Below, one piece after another: positions 29,035 through 36,970 of a stretch of DNA of 64,000 nucleotides. The position numbers were made by a program, and so were the translations under genes. Each line of letters begins with the position of its first letter. Within the stretch, counting starts at the first letter, position 1. Origin of the DNA: Lachnospiraceae bacterium RM5 (GTDB taxonomy: Bacteria > Bacillota > Clostridia > Lachnospirales > Lachnospiraceae); NCBI GenBank assembly GCA_900110975.1, contig FOFK01000005.1:184329-248328 (forward strand), given 5' to 3'. A model generated the notes under the pieces. It was not told the origin of the DNA. It did not search any database and saw nothing but the letters and a program-made list of their open reading frames with translations.

Positions 29035-29370
29035 ATCCATCTAAAAAGCATACTCCCCCATATTAGATGGAAGTCTTTTAAAATCTTAATTTTTTGAAAC
29101 AAAAATTTTCCATCTAATTAGCGTACTCCCCCCATTTTAGATGGAAGCCTTTTAAAATCTTAATTTTTTAAAACAAAGATTTTCCATCTAATTAGCGTAC
29201 TCCCCCCATTTTAGATGGAAGTCTTTTAAAATCTTAATTTTTTGAAGCAAAGATTTTCCATCTAATTAACATACTCCCCCCATATTAGATGGAAGTCTTT
29301 TAAAATCTTAATTTTTTAAAACAAAAATTTTCCATCTAATTAGCGTACTCCCCCCATTTTAGATGGAAGC
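29035..29370. repeat. Hairpin repeat array 3 (5 units, 73-74-bp period)
   Basis: CCATCTAA starts at 29037, 29110, 29184, 29258 and 29332. Each 34-35-nt block closes with TTAGATGG, and in units 2-5 the stem extends to TTCCATCTAA/TTAGATGGAA (10 bp). The loop is conserved and C-rich on the plus strand (TACTCCCCC core). Linkers are AT-rich with a second weak AAAATCTT/AAGATTTT pairing in some units. The sequence differs from arrays 1 and 2, but block length, linker length and period are the same. The array lies between the zinc-ribbon genes and the aldehyde dehydrogenase. Confidence 0.9.
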
Positions 29371-29477
29371 CTTTTAAAAACTTAAATATTTGAAACTTAC
29401 ATAACCCACCAATTGTACATTTTTATATAATATTTTTATGCACAATGTATTAATATTTTATAAACTCTAATAAAATT

Positions 29478-29999
29478 TTATTTTGATTTTATTTTGCAAC
29501 ACAAAGCTATAACACTTCCAATAAAAGCAACAAAACATCCTAATATTAAGCAATAAAACCCAGTTCCCGGTAGTGTATAAAATTCCTCACCAAACAAACT
29601 AAATGATTGAAAATCTTCACTTGCACCATATACTTCAATTATCATAAAAATTAACGCTACAGCAGATACTGCTATTGATGGAATAAAAATTTTCAAAACT
29701 ATAAAAGTTATAATAAGTGCTGCAAGTACTAAAAAAATTATTCCATCTGTTCCAGAACCATCTAATAAGGTAACTCTTACTTTACCCGTTGCTTTAAAAG
29801 GTGTAAATACACTCATTATCAATAAGAATGCACCTATTATAGCTGTATTCATGCCAATAAAATACTTTCTTTTTCCACCTGAATCACTATTACTATTACT
29901 ATTGTTATTACTGTTATAAGGAGCATTTGCAGCTAAACCACATTTCGAACAAAATAAATATTTATCATCATATTCGTTACCACATTTTTTACAAATCAT
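29478..29999 (-). CDS. Zinc-ribbon membrane protein (third of three)
   Basis: 173 aa. The N-terminal zinc ribbon has two Cys pairs (CKKCGNEY...CSKCGLAA), a short Asn/Ser-rich linker, and then four hydrophobic segments to the C-terminus, so it is an integral membrane protein with a cytosolic zinc ribbon. AAAGG precedes the ATG. It ends a three-gene run whose members all start with a zinc ribbon. The function is unknown. Hairpin array 3 lies in its 3' region. Confidence 0.8.
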   Translation of the reverse strand: MICKKCGNEYDDKYLFCSKCGLAANAPYNSNNNSNSNSDSGGKRKYFIGMNTAIIGAFLLIMSVFTPFKATGKVRVTLLDGSGTDGIIFLVLAALIITFIVLKIFIPSIAVSAVALIFMIIEVYGASEDFQSFSLFGEEFYTLPGTGFYCLILGCFVAFIGSVIALCCKIKSK

Positions 30000-30045
30000 A
30001 ACTTATTCCTTTCATAATCAAACATATAAGATATTATAAAAAAAT

Positions 30046-30582
30046 TTAACGCGTGCTTTCACAGTTTCCAAGCGTAACCGTGATTATATATTTTCCACCA
30101 CTATATTTCATAGTTGCACTTGCATCATCTCCAGTCTCTTTACTCACTGTAATATCACTATCTATCTCATCATTTAAAACATCTACAAAATAACCCCTAT
30201 AAGGACTAACACTTGCCTTTCCATCGTACCAATTAATACTACTGCTTCCTATAATATCATTATAAGTTTCATAATCTGTTATACATGTTTGTATTCGCAT
30301 ACATAATTCATCAGCATTTTTTTGATCTATTTTTCTTTCATATGAATTTTCAGAAGAACTATTATCATCTGCATTATCTTTAGAACTTAACGAAAAAAAT
30401 ACTATCACAATCAATGATACCAAAATAACAGTTACACAAACAATAATTGCTATTAGAATTTTATTATTAAATTCTTTATATATTTTCCTTCCACACATCG
30501 GGCAATAATTATCATTATCCATCAACTCTGTTCCACATTTATCACATGCTTTTACTTTTAATTCTGAATCTGTCTCTGGCAT
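30046..30582 (-). CDS. Zinc-ribbon single-pass membrane protein (second of three)
   Basis: About 178 aa. An N-terminal zinc ribbon (CDKCGTELMDNDNYCPMCGRK), one TM helix near residues 45-68, then an Asp/Ser-rich linker and a C-terminal domain of ~90 residues that should be extracytoplasmic (SPYRGYFVDVLNDEID; MKYSGGKYIITV). I start at the ATG at 30582, which has AGGAG 9 nt upstream; an ATG 9 nt earlier abuts the ribosome site. The function is unknown. Confidence 0.78.
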   Translation of the reverse strand: MPETDSELKVKACDKCGTELMDNDNYCPMCGRKIYKEFNNKILIAIIVCVTVILVSLIVIVFFSLSSKDNADDNSSSENSYERKIDQKNADELCMRIQTCITDYETYNDIIGSSSINWYDGKASVSPYRGYFVDVLNDEIDSDITVSKETGDDASATMKYSGGKYIITVTLGNCESTR

Positions 30583-30605
30583 ATATTTCATCTCCTCATC
30601 AAAAA

Positions 30606-31208
30606 TTAATCAACACTCATTCCTGCATCTATTAATTTAGCACTCACCCTTATATTTACTTCTTCATAATATGCTAATTCAGCTGCATTTAATGAATCAT
30701 CATCAGCCCATTTTTCAAAACTCTTCATCATGTCATTATATTTACTAAGCCATTCTACATATTCAGCTGCAAGTGCAATATCACTCTCATCATATTTTTT
30801 CATAAATTCACAATATGAATCCATAAACTCTTCATAATCATCCATTGCTTTTTTAAAGTTCTCACCTATTACTTCAACCTCTGTAGTTGTTTCTGCTGCC
30901 GTAGTTGTTTCTACAGCTTTTGTTGTTGTTTTTTCTTTTGTCTTTTCTGTAGCTTTTGTTGTTGTTTTATTTTCAATCGATTGTTTTGTTGTTGCAACAG
31001 TAGTATTTATAGTTGTTTCTTTTGTTTTATTGTCTCCATCTTCTTCTGACAAACCGGCAATCATAGGCAATACAAAAAATATAATTATTACCCAAAACCA
31101 CCACTTTTTATAAAAAGGTTTTTTATTTTTTCCTCCACAACCTGGACACACTTTAGCTGATTTAGCTATTTCCTGACCACAATGTTTACATTTAACCATT
31201 TTACTCAT
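30606..31208 (-). CDS. Zinc-ribbon single-pass membrane protein with Thr-rich stalk (first of three)
   Basis: 200 aa. The N-terminal zinc ribbon has CKHCGQEI and CPGCGGK, followed by a TM helix (WWFWVIIIFFVLPMIAGL). A long Thr/Lys-rich stalk (TTTKATEKTKEKTTTKA) leads to a helical acidic C-terminal domain (DDYEEFMDSYCEFMKKYDESD). This layout resembles Clostridial DUF6591-type proteins, though I could not confirm membership. GGAGG precedes the ATG. It is the first gene of the three-gene run. Confidence 0.8.
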   Translation of the reverse strand: MSKMVKCKHCGQEIAKSAKVCPGCGGKNKKPFYKKWWFWVIIIFFVLPMIAGLSEEDGDNKTKETTINTTVATTKQSIENKTTTKATEKTKEKTTTKAVETTTAAETTTEVEVIGENFKKAMDDYEEFMDSYCEFMKKYDESDIALAAEYVEWLSKYNDMMKSFEKWADDDSLNAAELAYYEEVNIRVSAKLIDAGMSVD

Positions 31209-31308
31209 AATTAACTACCTCCATTTTCTTGAATGATAATAATTTTATCATTCTATATATTTAATAAGTTATATAAATATAATAGCATAACGAAGGGCTT
31301 TTTTTTCT

Positions 31309-31322
31309 CACCTTAATAGTGG
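31309..31322. promoter_or_regulatory. Candidate regulatory motif, copy 1 (CACCTTAATAGTGG)
   Basis: Upstream of the zinc-ribbon gene at 31208. It differs by one base from the motif at 32531-32544 upstream of the HTH gene. The two halves (CACC, GGTG on the other strand) make an imperfect inverted repeat. Confidence 0.4.
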
Positions 31323-31413
31323 CAATAATCACAGATTCAACAATTTAATTTTTTACACTTGAAAGTTTAAAAAATTTTAATTAAAATTTTTAGAAAAATA
31401 ATTCGTAAAATAT

Positions 31414-31441
31414 TTTACAAAACAAAAAAAATTTATAATAT
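31414..31441 (+). promoter_or_regulatory. Candidate promoter of the antitoxin gene
   Basis: TTTACA (31414-31419), a 16-nt spacer, TAATAT (31436-31441). The start codon is 31 nt further on. The surroundings are very AT-rich, so chance matches are likely. Confidence 0.4.
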
Positions 31442-31471
31442 ATTTATATTATTAGGAAGGATGGTGTTATT

Positions 31472-31735
31472 ATGACAACAATAACTCCTGTTTCAGATCT
31501 TCGTAATTACAATACAGTTCTTGATAAAGTAGCAGAGGGAGCTCCCGTATACCTTACTGTAAATGGCAGAGGTAAATATACCATTCGTGATATTGCTGAT
31601 GATGAAGAATTTGAAAAAACAAAAGCTATGCTACGTCTTATGTGTGAATTAAATGAAGGAAAAACTTCTAGTGAAGAAGACGGCTATATTTCTTCAGCTG
31701 ACGTAAGAAAACATTTTAAAAGAAAAGGCCTATGA
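31472..31735 (+). CDS. Phd/YefM-family antitoxin
   Basis: An 87-aa type II antitoxin. The N-terminal Phd/YefM DNA-binding fold is clear (ITPVSDLRNYNTVLDKV followed by PVYLTVNGRGKYTIRDI). The C-terminal part (KAMLRLMCELNEGKTSSEEDGYISSADVRKHF) should wrap and neutralise a RelE/ParE toxin. GGAAGG precedes the ATG. Its last codons overlap the toxin start by 4 nt (ATGA), the normal arrangement for such operons. Family antitoxins autorepress their own promoter. Confidence 0.92.
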   Translation: MTTITPVSDLRNYNTVLDKVAEGAPVYLTVNGRGKYTIRDIADDEEFEKTKAMLRLMCELNEGKTSSEEDGYISSADVRKHFKRKGL

Positions 31736-31929
31736 CTTTTTATATAAGATATTCAAATAAATCCTTAAAAGATCTTGATAATATCTGGGAAGAAATATTT
31801 AAAGCATCAAAAAATTTAAACATTACAGAAAAATACATTTCAGAATTATTAGATAAAAATTCTATACTAGTAGATAGAATTTTATTTAGCAAGTGTGATT
31901 ATATAAAAAAAATTGCAATTATCATCTGA
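31732..31929 (+). pseudogene. ParE/RelE-family toxin with in-frame internal deletion
   Basis: A 65-codon open frame, whereas family members are about 100 aa. The first ~42 residues match the normal N-terminus (IRYSNKSLKDLDNIWEEIF; ITEKYISELLDK). The next residues (SILVDRILFSKCDYIKKI) match the normal C-terminal strand. The central part of the family (the YPxSGxPL and YYFVVFKAYIAFYR region, about 35-40 residues) is missing without loss of frame. The product therefore should not fold as an active toxin. I base this on remembered family sequences, not an alignment. It overlaps the antitoxin gene by 4 nt. Confidence 0.82.
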
Positions 31930-31986
31930 TGATGATAATTAAGTTAACATTCAAAAAAGCGCTACCCTCAGGTAACGCCTTTTTTC
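31918..31986 (+). terminator. Hairpin and bidirectional terminator after the toxin gene
   Basis: Two structures: ATTATCATC/GATGATAAT (31918-31939), overlapping the toxin stop; and GCGCTACC-CTCA-GGTAACGC (31959-31978, one mismatch), followed by a T6 run and preceded by A6. The second can serve both the toxin-antitoxin pair and the convergent HTH gene. Confidence 0.75.
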
Positions 31987-31995
31987 TTTAAACCT

Positions 31996-32457
31996 CTATT
32001 CCTGTACTCCACAGCTCCTCAAAACTTCCATACCGTTCTTTTTTAACAATTCATTTACATCAAGAATATCTCCGGGTCTTTCATTAAATACCAGCATAAG
32101 CAATGCATCTCTTGGAATCTTTGAATATAACTCCGGCATTCCATATATCCTTAATGCCTTTTGTGTTTCTTCTAATGTCAACCCTGCTGCATAACATATT
32201 CTTAAAATAATATCTCTCTGTCTTGTTCTTTTTTCTCCGGATATCAGCTTATATCCATATCTTTCAGGAATATCTGCCTTTAAAAAGATTGTCTGTTGCG
32301 ATATTTTTTTTGTTTTAAACAAAGGTTTAACATATTCAGAAAAAGCTTTATCATTCTCTATCATATTGCCCTTGTTCACTTCATAGTATTTTTTAAAATC
32401 CCTTACATGAACATTTTCCAAAGTTTTTTCTAATTCATATGTCGACTTTTCATCCAT
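31996..32457 (-). CDS. XRE-like helix-turn-helix protein
   Basis: 153 aa, cytoplasmic. The central HTH-like region (KKISQQTIFLKADIPERYGYKLISGEKRTRQRDIILRICYAAGLTLEETQKALRIYGM, split here by its turns) resembles the domain of the protein at 26788, so the two may be distant paralogues. The C-terminal ~35 residues are helical. It sits alone between the toxin-antitoxin remnant and an ABC exporter. A CCACTATCAAGGTGG-type inverted repeat lies 75 nt upstream of its start and could be its operator. Confidence 0.7.
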   Translation of the reverse strand: MDEKSTYELEKTLENVHVRDFKKYYEVNKGNMIENDKAFSEYVKPLFKTKKISQQTIFLKADIPERYGYKLISGEKRTRQRDIILRICYAAGLTLEETQKALRIYGMPELYSKIPRDALLMLVFNERPGDILDVNELLKKNGMEVLRSCGVQE

Positions 32458-32527
32458 CTTTTTATATACACCTGCCTTAATAAATTAACTCATTAAACAT
32501 AGTATATCACAGATTTTTTTCGCAAAT

Positions 32528-32546
32528 TACCACCTTGATAGTGGTA
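32528..32546. promoter_or_regulatory. Candidate operator, copy 2 (TACCAC-7-GTGGTA)
   Basis: Perfect 6-bp arms around CTTGATA, located immediately after the ABC permease stop codon and just upstream of a possible HTH-gene promoter (TTTGCG, 16 nt, TACTAT). It contains CACCTTGATAGTGG, a near copy of the motif at 31309. Confidence 0.5.
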
Positions 32547-33878
32547 TTATTTCTTTTTCTTAAACTTATTAAACAAGCCACTACCCTTTAAAAATACTCT
32601 CATTTCATATACTTTTCCTGTTATTATCATAAGTATAACTGTTGAAATAATAAGGATAAGTGTAGCTAATATGTTTTGCCACGCACTGCCATCACCAAAA
32701 ATTATATTCCCCGGCAATATAAATGGTGAACAAAATGGTATGTATTTTCCATACTCAATAAGCTCATTTTTCTCAAGAAGAATGCCAAAATACATTGAGA
32801 AAAATCCAAGCATTATCAGAATATTAAATAGACCTACAACTGATGATATTTCTTCCGGTTTGCCTATAAACGAACCAAAAAGTCCTGCAATTACACAGAA
32901 AAATAAGAATCCAAGGCAAACTATTAAAGTTGCAAGAATAATTCGTTTTGCTGAAAATGCATCAAGCACGCCAAATCCTTTAAGTCCGTCTATTGCTTCA
33001 TATAAAGGATTTTTAAAGTCACCAATAACTGACTTTGCCACATTATTTCCAAATCTGAAACCAAAAATAATGCATACAATCCATGTAATAAATTCTATTA
33101 TGGAACAAAATGTTAATGCAAGGATTTTTCCTGAAACTAAAGCAACAGCCGAAACATTTGTAAGCATATATTCCATAAGCTTGGAAGCTTTTTCACTTAC
33201 AATATTCTTACAAATGGTCTGACCATAGAATATAAGCATGAAGTATAAAATAAATCCGATACACATTGGGAATAAAAACTTAAGTATTTCTGAGGATTCC
33301 TTTATATTCTTTTCTGTTTCATCTATAATTCCGGACTTAACAACAACAGGCATGGCAAGGCTCATAAACTGTGCGTCTGTAATACCTTCCATATTGTTGT
33401 ATTTCACATAATCAAACACTCTTTCAATATCATTACCAACTCTTGTAGCATCAGAATTTTTTAATTTTCCCTCTTTAAAATATTTAACCTTAATAACATA
33501 CTCATCATCATCTTTATTCTTCTCAAATACCGTCAAAAGAGCATTCTTTTTATCAACAGTTACTTTTAATTCAGCATCTTTGATGTCCATATCATCCAGG
33601 TAAACAATTTCTAAATTTTTATATTCTTTTGAAAGAGTCTTTATTACATCAATATTTACATTTCTTAAATCGTCATTTTTGTTTAAAACATAAATCTTCT
33701 CTACATCTACCTTTTTTGTAGTTTTCTTAGCTATTAAAAAGTTAGATCCAAAAGCAAGAAAAAATGCAAGAACACTAATAACAATAAAGGTTATAAAAAA
33801 ACTTTTCTCTTTTATTGTACTTTTGAGTGTAAAGTTAAATACCTTGCCTACACCCTTAAAATATCTGTCTTTATTCAC
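32547..33878 (-). CDS. ABC-2-type permease (NatB-like), second subunit
   Basis: 443 aa. One N-terminal TM helix, a ~150-residue extracytoplasmic domain (DDDEYVIKVKYFKEG), then five or six TM helices, as in NatB/YhaP-type exporters. The start is a GTG at 33878 with AGGGGG 8 nt upstream, overlapping the previous permease by 8 nt. It is the third gene of an ATPase-permease-permease operon. It probably exports sodium, a peptide or an antimicrobial; which one is inference. Confidence 0.88.
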   Translation of the reverse strand: MNKDRYFKGVGKVFNFTLKSTIKEKSFFITFIVISVLAFFLAFGSNFLIAKKTTKKVDVEKIYVLNKNDDLRNVNIDVIKTLSKEYKNLEIVYLDDMDIKDAELKVTVDKKNALLTVFEKNKDDDEYVIKVKYFKEGKLKNSDATRVGNDIERVFDYVKYNNMEGITDAQFMSLAMPVVVKSGIIDETEKNIKESSEILKFLFPMCIGFILYFMLIFYGQTICKNIVSEKASKLMEYMLTNVSAVALVSGKILALTFCSIIEFITWIVCIIFGFRFGNNVAKSVIGDFKNPLYEAIDGLKGFGVLDAFSAKRIILATLIVCLGFLFFCVIAGLFGSFIGKPEEISSVVGLFNILIMLGFFSMYFGILLEKNELIEYGKYIPFCSPFILPGNIIFGDGSAWQNILATLILIISTVILMIITGKVYEMRVFLKGSGLFNKFKKKK

Positions 33879-35274
33879 TTTTTTTACCCCCTTTTCTGTT
33901 ATCTTTTATAAGTCCTATAATATCCTTAAATTTAAGTCTTGCACCATTATATAATATAAGATATTCAAACAATCCTGATGTTATTTTTAAAAATATTAAA
34001 AATACAACTAAGCCTGTCACAAAGGATATAAGCCCAAATAATAAGCTTATTTTTCCTGTTATAATAAACAATGGCGTAATATATGGTGATGACAAAGGAC
34101 AAAGAAGTATAAATATATCAAACACACTCTTTGTATATGACTTCATCAATAATACCATCGCAAGATATACACCAACTATGGAAAAGAATGAATAAACCTG
34201 GGTTGTTTCTTGTAACTGTTCCACTCTTGAAGCGGTAGAGCCAATAATTGCCGCAATGGTTGTATAGAAACATATTCCTACAAAAATTATCAATACAGCA
34301 ATAATAATTCCAGGTACGGTAATATTTTCTTTAAAAATATCAAGATGCAATCCTTTTATAATATTTACATCATCCGCAACAAAAATCTTATAAGAAATCA
34401 TAAATGCTATAGCATATAAACACATCTGGGTAAGTACAGAGCATACTGCCGCAAATATTTTACCTGCAATTAAAATTACAGGTTTTGTACTTACAAGAAG
34501 GTACTCAATAACCTTTGTTGATTTTTCAGTAACAATAGACGATGTAATACTCTCTCCTGCCATAATAAAAATAATAATACAAACCATAAAAATAATATAA
34601 CAAAAGAAACTTTCTTCCATGAGATTCTTACTATATTTATGGGTTTTAGCCTCTTTAACCAGTTCAATTTCAGATATATCAAGACTTACATCTTTCTTTG
34701 CCATCTCAACCCATTTTGCATCAATTTTATTTTTATCAATCTTTAACTTATTAAAAAATTCTAAAAAATCATCTTCAAAACCTTCAAATTCCATAACTCC
34801 TATTACAGAATCTTTACTTTTACTAACTTTTATCACATACCCCTTTGATGGATCAACATCTACACTTACAAATAAAGTTTTCTTTAATGCAGAATCACTT
34901 TCTTTCTTTGCATAGTCCTTTAAATTTTCCCCATTATTAAGAATCTTTATTTCCACGTTTTTATAGAGGTCATACTTATTCTTAAAATTATTTAAATCAT
35001 TTTCATCTATATCAAAACCAATTTTTGATTCATCAGATAAAAAATATATTTTTTCAACCTTTGATGAATCCCTTGAAAGTACACTTTTCTTATTTCCCTT
35101 AAGTCCGCTGCTTACCGGTATAAAAAGCATAAATACAAGAAGTGAAATAAGAGTAGATATAATAAAACTCTTTGATTTTACAGTCTGAACATAGTTAAAT
35201 GAAAAAACCTTAAATATTGATGAAAAGATATTATCTGAGCTATTTAAATTATTATTAGTATTATTCTTCTTCAC
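33871..35274 (-). CDS. ABC-2-type permease (NatB-like), first subunit
   Basis: 467 aa, with the same layout as its downstream neighbour: an N-terminal TM helix (FIISTLISLLVFMLFIPV), a large extracytoplasmic domain, and about six C-terminal TM helices. The start is a GTG at 35274 with AGGAG 9 nt upstream. It overlaps the ATPase gene by 14 nt, so the three genes are tightly coupled. The two permeases are homologous in plan and would form a heterodimer. Confidence 0.88.
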   Translation of the reverse strand: MKKNNTNNNLNSSDNIFSSIFKVFSFNYVQTVKSKSFIISTLISLLVFMLFIPVSSGLKGNKKSVLSRDSSKVEKIYFLSDESKIGFDIDENDLNNFKNKYDLYKNVEIKILNNGENLKDYAKKESDSALKKTLFVSVDVDPSKGYVIKVSKSKDSVIGVMEFEGFEDDFLEFFNKLKIDKNKIDAKWVEMAKKDVSLDISEIELVKEAKTHKYSKNLMEESFFCYIIFMVCIIIFIMAGESITSSIVTEKSTKVIEYLLVSTKPVILIAGKIFAAVCSVLTQMCLYAIAFMISYKIFVADDVNIIKGLHLDIFKENITVPGIIIAVLIIFVGICFYTTIAAIIGSTASRVEQLQETTQVYSFFSIVGVYLAMVLLMKSYTKSVFDIFILLCPLSSPYITPLFIITGKISLLFGLISFVTGLVVFLIFLKITSGLFEYLILYNGARLKFKDIIGLIKDNRKGGKKSE

Positions 35275-36193
35275 CTTGTTCTTCTCCTACTTTCTCAACA
35301 AATATTTCATGTAATGATGGTTCTCTAAGCTCAAATTTTATTATTCCAAGTTCATTTGAAATAATATCCTTTAATAGATTATCAGCCTGTTTTTCATCAT
35401 CAATATGTAACTGTATCTCATTTGGAGTCTGGTTCTTAATTTCAATATTATTACTCTTGATATATGGCAATATATCTTTTTCAGTTTTAACAAGTAAATT
35501 ATTTCTGCCATATCCTTTTTTAATTTCATTCAAATCACCTGATAATACAGTATTTCCCTTTGATAAAATAACAATGTCACTACAAAATTCTTCAATTGTA
35601 GCCATCTGATGACTGGACATAATAATATATTTGCCCTTCTGAATTTCATCTCTTATTATTTCTTTAAATATATCTGTATTTACAGGATCCAAACCACTAA
35701 GTGGTTCATCAAGTACAATAAGCTTAGGATCTGATAATAATGCTGCCATTAACTGAACTTTCTGTTGATTTCCTTTAGATAACTGTTCTGCGTTTTTAGA
35801 AGTTTTCTTTTTTCCTGTAGGATAAATATATTCATCAAGCTCTAATTTTTCTGACCATTCTTTTATTCTCTTTTTTGCCACATCCTTTGGTACATTTCTT
35901 AAATTAGCAAAATACATAAGCTGGTCCATAATTGTATATTTAGGATATAAACCTCTTTCTTCTGCAAGATATCCGACATTAACTTCTCTTGCATTAAATT
36001 CTTTACCATCCCATAATACTTTTCCTCCATTCTTAGCAAGCATGCCAAGAATCATTCTTATGGATGTTGTCTTTCCTGCACCATTTGTTCCAAGAAGTGC
36101 AAATACACCACCATCTTTCATTTCAAAAGAAAGGTCATTTACTACAGTTTTATCACCATAGATTTTCTTTAAATTTGTTACTTCTAATGCCAT
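35261..36193 (-). CDS. ABC transporter ATP-binding protein (NatA-like)
   Basis: 310 aa. Walker A GTNGAGKTTS, signature LSKGNQQKV, Walker B LIVLDEPLSGLDPV, switch His in MSSHQMA. The C-terminal ~80 residues form the extra domain of NatA/CcmA-type exporters (DUF4162-like). It is the first gene of the exporter operon, with GGAGG before the ATG. It lies 17 bp downstream of the metallophosphoesterase, so that gene may be cotranscribed. Confidence 0.92.
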   Translation of the reverse strand: MALEVTNLKKIYGDKTVVNDLSFEMKDGGVFALLGTNGAGKTTSIRMILGMLAKNGGKVLWDGKEFNAREVNVGYLAEERGLYPKYTIMDQLMYFANLRNVPKDVAKKRIKEWSEKLELDEYIYPTGKKKTSKNAEQLSKGNQQKVQLMAALLSDPKLIVLDEPLSGLDPVNTDIFKEIIRDEIQKGKYIIMSSHQMATIEEFCSDIVILSKGNTVLSGDLNEIKKGYGRNNLLVKTEKDILPYIKSNNIEIKNQTPNEIQLHIDDEKQADNLLKDIISNELGIIKFELREPSLHEIFVEKVGEEQGEEE

Positions 36194-36210
36194 TTTCTAC
36201 CTCCATTATT

Positions 36211-36870
36211 TTATGCCTTAAATTCATTAATTTGTTCTCGTCTTTTAAAGTCAACTTCTATCCATTCATTAAGCGTTAATGGTACATAATCAGAAAACAT
36301 ACAAAAACAATTTATCATATTACATGGAACATTCTTTTCTTCCCCTGTATCTTTATCATTCATTTTTGTATTTCTGGTAATATTAATTAACCCATTAATA
36401 ATAAGCTCATCTCTTGTATTATGAACATGACCATATAACATATATGTTATTGGTGCACCCTTTTTGGTTACCTTATACTGTCCGTTATAACATGCTATAG
36501 GATAATGGGAAAGTATCACTTTTCTGCCATTATCACGAATTTCAGCATAAGGTTTTATCCATTCAAAAAGTTCCCTGTCAAAATTTTTATTTTTTAAAAA
36601 TTTATCATGATTTCCTTCAATAAGATACTTCTTCCCCTTCAGTCTTTTAAGTATATTTTCTGTATCTTCTGCTTTAGATATGGAAAAATCACCAAGTATA
36701 TATATTTCATCTCTTTCATTAACATTTTCATTCCAGATTTCTATCAGCTTTTCATTCATTACTTCATAATTTTCAAAGCCTCTCATATCCATACTGCGAT
36801 TTAAATTATTATGAAAAAAATGAAGATCGGCTATATATAATTTTCTTGGTGGTACTCTTTTGCTTCTCAT
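36211..36870 (-). CDS. Calcineurin-like metallophosphoesterase
   Basis: A 219-aa cytoplasmic dinuclear-metal phosphoesterase. The ordered motifs are ADLHFFH, LGDFS, EGNHD, LSHYPI and YGHVHN. The substrate is unknown; the family includes nucleases, protein phosphatases and nucleotide hydrolases. GAGGAG precedes the ATG. It lies just after the hydrogenase operon terminator. Confidence 0.9.
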   Translation of the reverse strand: MRSKRVPPRKLYIADLHFFHNNLNRSMDMRGFENYEVMNEKLIEIWNENVNERDEIYILGDFSISKAEDTENILKRLKGKKYLIEGNHDKFLKNKNFDRELFEWIKPYAEIRDNGRKVILSHYPIACYNGQYKVTKKGAPITYMLYGHVHNTRDELIINGLINITRNTKMNDKDTGEEKNVPCNMINCFCMFSDYVPLTLNEWIEVDFKRREQINEFKA

Positions 36871-36922
36871 TTATACATTCTCCTCAATCAATAAAATAAA
36901 TGATAAATTAAATATTTTTAAC

Positions 36923-36947
36923 AAAAAGGGGTAGCAAAAGCTACCCC
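36923..36947 (-). terminator. Terminator of the hydrogenase operon
   Basis: Perfect 8-bp stem GGGGTAGC/GCTACCCC with a 4-nt loop, followed on the minus strand by five T residues. It begins 24 nt after the hydA stop. Confidence 0.9.
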
Positions 36948-36970
36948 GAAAAAAATTATTATATTAATAA

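Noticed and set aside
29035..29370. CRISPR array (35-nt repeat plus 38-39-nt spacer geometry)
   Set aside because: The linkers are nearly identical between units rather than unique, there are no cas genes in the window, and the blocks are hairpin-bounded with conserved loops. The same applies to the arrays at 6316 and 20335.
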